NCBI GenBank assembly: GCA_017989575.1
Contig: JAGNPP010000084.1
Span: 1 to 9,295 of the forward strand
Reading direction: 5' to 3'
Source of the DNA: Chryseobacterium sp.
Lineage (GTDB): Bacteria; Bacteroidota; Bacteroidia; Flavobacteriales; Weeksellaceae
Length of the DNA: 9,295 bases
A program made the translations under genes and the position numbers. Below the pieces are notes generated by a model. It saw only the letters and a program-made list of their open reading frames with translations. It was not told the DNA's origin and made no database searches. Position 1 is the first letter of the stretch; each line of letters opens with the position of its first letter. Shown piece by piece: positions 6,635 to 9,295 of this stretch.

Positions 6635-8278
6635 TTGAAAATCAACAAAAAACATATCATCCTTTCATTGTTTGCCTTGTCAATCAATCAATTGGATGCT
6701 CAAAAAACAAAACCTTACGTTTCGGAAGTTTGGGTTTCAGATTTAGGAAATGGAACTTACAAAAATCCCGTTTTATATTCAGATTATTCTGACCCAGACG
6801 CAATCCGCGTTGGCGACGATTATTTTATGACGGCTTCCAGTTTCAATGAAATTCCGGGTTTACCAATTCTTCATTCCAAAGATATGGTGAACTGGAAATT
6901 GGTAAATTATGCCATTACAGACCTTATTCCGAAAGAAACTTACAAGGTTCCACAAAGGGGAAACGGCGTTTGGGCACCGAGCATTCGTTTTCACAAAGGC
7001 GAATATTTCATCTATTGGGGCGACCCGGATTTTGGTGTTTTTATGGTGAAAACCAAAGACCCTCTTGGAAAATGGGAAGAGCCGGTTTTGGTGATGGAAG
7101 GCAAAGGATTGATTGACACTTGTCCACTTTGGGATGACGACGGAAACGCTTATCTCGTTCACGGTTGGGCAGGAAGCAGAGCTGGAGTCAAAAGTATTTT
7201 GACCATCAATAAAATGAATCCCGAAGGAACAAAAGTTCTGGACAAAGGCGTTCATATCTTCGATGGCCACGATGCGCATCCAACAGTTGAAGGTCCAAAG
7301 TTTTATAAGAGAAACGGCTATTATTACATTTTTGCTCCAGCTGGTGGCGTTGCAACTGGTTGGCAATTGGTTTTGAGGTCAAAGAATATCTATGGACCTT
7401 ACGAAGAGAAAATCGTTTTGGAACAAGGGAAATCAAAAATCAATGGACCACACCAAGGCGCTTGGGTAGATACGCCGAATGGGCAAGATTGGTTTTACCA
7501 TTTTCAAGATGTAGATGCGGGCGGAAGACTAGTTCATCTGCAACCAATGAAGTGGGAAAAAGATTGGCCTGTAATGGGAATTGATACTGATAAAAACGGC
7601 ATTGGAGAACCAGTTCTAACGCATAAAAAACCTGAAGTTGGAAAAATATTTCCAATCGAAACGCCAGCAGAATCAGATGAATTCAATGATGATAAAATTG
7701 GTTTGCAGTGGCAATGGAGCGCCAATGAGAATGTAGTTTGGTCAGCGAAAATTCCAGGGAAAGATTATTTAAGATTATTCTCAATCAAAGTTCCGGAAGG
7801 CGAAAAAAATCTTTGGAACGTTCCAAACTTATTGACTCAGAAATTTCCTGCTCCAAATTTTGTGGCGACAACCAAAGTAAAATTGTTTCCAGAAGATGCC
7901 AAACAAGGCAAAGTTGCTGGACTTTTGGTAATGGGAACAGACCACGCTTCTCTTGTAATCACAAATAAACCAGATGGTTATTATCTTCAACTAAGAAAAG
8001 CGCCTAAAGCTGAAAAAGGTGGCGAGGAGAAGATCCTTAATGAAATCAAATTAAAATCAAACGAAGCCTATCTGAAAGTTGATGTCAAAGAACCAAACGG
8101 AATTTGCACATTCAGCTACAGCGAAAATGGGAAGAAATTTGAAAATATAGGAGACACTTTCCAAGCAAAACCAGGAAAATGGATTGGCGCCAAAGTCGGA
8201 ATCTATTCTGTGAGCGATCCAAAAGTTTCAAGAGGCGGTTACGCAGATTTTGACTTTTTCAGAATTACAAAAAAATAA
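6635..8278 (+). CDS. GH43 arabinofuranosidase/xylosidase-like enzyme, TTG start
   Basis: Family GH43 five-bladed beta-propeller followed by a C-terminal beta-sandwich; 547 residues. Catalytic features: D53 in YSDPDAIRVGDDYF (base), D161 in IDTCPLWDDDG (pKa modulator), E219 in HPTVEGPKFY (acid). GVWAPSIRFHKGEYFIYWG and GPHQGAWVDTPNGQDWFYHF are further family blades. From about residue 345 a concanavalin-like domain begins (ESDEFNDDKIGLQWQW), typical of GH43 xylosidase/arabinofuranosidase architectures. GH43 members release alpha-L-arabinofuranose, beta-xylose or sometimes galactose; beside pectin genes, arabinan or rhamnogalacturonan side chains are likely. No ATG is usable: an in-frame TGA at 6629-6631 lies just upstream, and TTG at 6635 is the only start that keeps the signal peptide (KINKKHIILSLFALSINQLDAQ). 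No lipobox or sorting domain is seen, so periplasmic is likely. Confidence 0.92.
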   Translation: MKINKKHIILSLFALSINQLDAQKTKPYVSEVWVSDLGNGTYKNPVLYSDYSDPDAIRVGDDYFMTASSFNEIPGLPILHSKDMVNWKLVNYAITDLIPKETYKVPQRGNGVWAPSIRFHKGEYFIYWGDPDFGVFMVKTKDPLGKWEEPVLVMEGKGLIDTCPLWDDDGNAYLVHGWAGSRAGVKSILTINKMNPEGTKVLDKGVHIFDGHDAHPTVEGPKFYKRNGYYYIFAPAGGVATGWQLVLRSKNIYGPYEEKIVLEQGKSKINGPHQGAWVDTPNGQDWFYHFQDVDAGGRLVHLQPMKWEKDWPVMGIDTDKNGIGEPVLTHKKPEVGKIFPIETPAESDEFNDDKIGLQWQWSANENVVWSAKIPGKDYLRLFSIKVPEGEKNLWNVPNLLTQKFPAPNFVATTKVKLFPEDAKQGKVAGLLVMGTDHASLVITNKPDGYYLQLRKAPKAEKGGEEKILNEIKLKSNEAYLKVDVKEPNGICTFSYSENGKKFENIGDTFQAKPGKWIGAKVGIYSVSDPKVSRGGYADFDFFRITKK

Positions 8279-8304
8279 AGTAAAATCAATTATTAATATT
8301 AAAA

Positions 8305-9141
8305 ATGAAATTATCTTTTAAAAATATCTCCACCGCATTTTTTATCTCAGCATCGTTGATGATTTCTGCGCAAACGGAGCAAGATAATCAGAAAGAAAAA
8401 ATCGTTCAACCTTCCAAAGACAAGAGCACAACCAACATTTTCTTGGCTGGCGATTCCACTTTGACAGATTACAGTTTGGAAAGCAATTATCAGGAAAAGC
8501 GTTATCCACAGCAAGGTTGGGGTGGTGTTTTTCAGGAATTTTTTGTCGCTGATAGTTTGAAAACTTTCAAATCTTCATTGGCGAAAAACGTTTTGGTAAT
8601 TGACAAAGCCAAAGGCGGAAGAAGCACAAGAACTTTTTTCCAAGAAGGAAGATGGCGTTATATTTTTGAAAATCTAAAACCGAAGGATTGGGTCTTGATT
8701 CAGTTTGGTCACAACGACGAATCTGAGAAAAAAGTCGATAGATATGTGGATGTTCCAGGTTACAAAGAGTATTTGAGATTGTACATTCACCAAGTTCGTG
8801 AGAAAGGTGCAACGCCAATTTTGGTAACGCCCGTTTCCCGAAATTATCCTTGGAAGGATGGCGTTTTGGGCGATAGCCACGTAGAATATGCCAAAGCGAT
8901 GATAGAAGTGGCGCAGGAGCAAAAGGTAGATTTCATCGACCTTAACAAACTTTCTCGTGAGTTTTTCACGGAAAAAGGAAAAGATTTTGTTACCACGACT
9001 TATTTTATGAATCTTCCAGAAGGTAAATATCCAGCTTATCCAAACGGACAAAAAGACGACACACATTTCCAGCCAGAAGGCGCAAAAGCAATGGCACAGA
9101 TAGTTTACGACGAATTCAAAAAAATTGTGACTAAGAAATAG
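8305..9141 (+). CDS. CE12 rhamnogalacturonan acetylesterase (SGNH hydrolase)
   Basis: SGNH/GDSL-fold esterase of the rhamnogalacturonan acetylesterase type (CE12; related to B. subtilis YesT and RhgT). It removes acetyl groups from galacturonate in the rhamnogalacturonan-I backbone, opening it to lyases. The 278 residues contain all four blocks: FLAGDSTLTDY with nucleophile S51, AKGGRSTRTF (block II glycine, 103-112), FGHNDE (N137), and DDTHFQPEG with the D251-xx-H254 pair. An N-terminal signal segment ends near SLMISAQ and the mature protein has one catalytic domain. It starts 26 bases after the GH43 stop, the tightest spacing in the window, so the two are very likely co-transcribed. The ATG follows ATTAAAA. 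Acetyl removal from xylan is an alternative for some relatives, but the pectin neighbours favour rhamnogalacturonan. Confidence 0.93.
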   Translation: MKLSFKNISTAFFISASLMISAQTEQDNQKEKIVQPSKDKSTTNIFLAGDSTLTDYSLESNYQEKRYPQQGWGGVFQEFFVADSLKTFKSSLAKNVLVIDKAKGGRSTRTFFQEGRWRYIFENLKPKDWVLIQFGHNDESEKKVDRYVDVPGYKEYLRLYIHQVREKGATPILVTPVSRNYPWKDGVLGDSHVEYAKAMIEVAQEQKVDFIDLNKLSREFFTEKGKDFVTTTYFMNLPEGKYPAYPNGQKDDTHFQPEGAKAMAQIVYDEFKKIVTKK

Positions 9142-9146
9142 AACAA

Positions 9147-9179
9147 AGCCTTGTCAAGGTTTCAAACCTTGACAAGGCT
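9147..9179. terminator. Perfect 16-bp palindrome after the cluster
   Basis: AGCCTTGTCAAGGTTT (9147-9162) is exactly complementary to 9164-9179 around a single C, so in RNA it would form a stem of about 14 bp with the loop TTCAA. It starts 6 bases past the acetylesterase stop. The following + strand is A-rich, not T-rich, whereas reading the opposite way the tail is mildly T-rich. It may end transcription of the cluster, or be a copy of a palindromic repeat. Confidence 0.6.
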
Positions 9180-9233
9180 AAATAAAAATATAAAATAAAC
9201 CTGTTGTGCATTTAGAGATTTAAAGAAAAAAGA

Positions 9234-9264
9234 TTGTTCATTTGATTAAAAAATCGTATATTTA
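9234..9264 (+). promoter_or_regulatory. Candidate Bacteroidota promoter for downstream gene
   Basis: TTG at 9234-9236 and TATATTTA at 9257-9264, 20 bases apart, approach the Bacteroidota/Flavobacteriia pattern of a -33 TTTG/TTG and a -7 TAnnTTTG. The last base of the -7 box (A instead of G) does not match. An ATG at 9289 begins 24 bases later and could open the next gene, cut off by the window edge. The stretch 9180-9233 is AT-rich with nothing else recognised. Confidence 0.4.
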
Positions 9265-9295
9265 ATTGATTACCAAGTCATTAAATACATGAACA

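Noticed and set aside
1..9295. CRISPR array, tRNA/rRNA, insertion sequence, or SusC/SusD genes
   Set aside because: No regularly spaced repeats, no tRNA-like or rRNA segments, no transposase, and no TonB-dependent receptor or SusD motifs were seen on either strand.

Overview
The window is a one-strand (+) cluster of seven genes for pectin breakdown. The source is probably a Bacteroidota member of the Flavobacteriia, perhaps close to Chryseobacterium. The grounds are an AT-rich sequence, a C-terminal type IX secretion (T9SS) sorting domain, A-rich leaders with little Shine-Dalgarno (ATTAAAAATG recurs at starts), and SxxAQ-like ends of signal peptides. The genus is inferred from sequence style, not from a search.

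Layout. Positions 2-1714 hold the 3' part of a secreted PL1 pectate lyase whose start lies before the window. A long hairpin follows. 1868-2896 is a CE8 pectin methylesterase. After a repeat-like spacer, 3038-4036 encodes a DUF4861 protein. 4093-5115 encodes a DUF4369/TlpA-type thioredoxin-fold protein whose frame is broken once, by TGA at exactly the first cysteine of the WCxxC redox motif. 5187-6437 is a GH105 unsaturated uronyl hydrolase lipoprotein. After a second repeat-like spacer, 6635-8278 is a GH43 enzyme that appears to start at TTG. 8305-9141 is a CE12 rhamnogalacturonan acetylesterase, followed by a near-perfect palindrome. The last 100 bases look like the promoter region of a further gene.

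How the genes fit together (inference from families). The methylesterase and acetylesterase strip esters. The surface or secreted pectate lyase cuts demethylated homogalacturonan. GH105 removes the terminal unsaturated uronic acid from lyase products, and GH43 trims arabinose or xylose side chains. The DUF4861 protein has no settled function but keeps this company. No SusC/SusD pair, transporter or regulator is visible, so the locus probably extends beyond the window.

The item most worth following up is the TGA at 4810-4812. It is either a selenocysteine codon giving a UxxC active site, or a nonsense mutation or base error. No convincing SECIS hairpin was found, so the question stays open. 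All seven genes otherwise end in TAA or TAG, never TGA.
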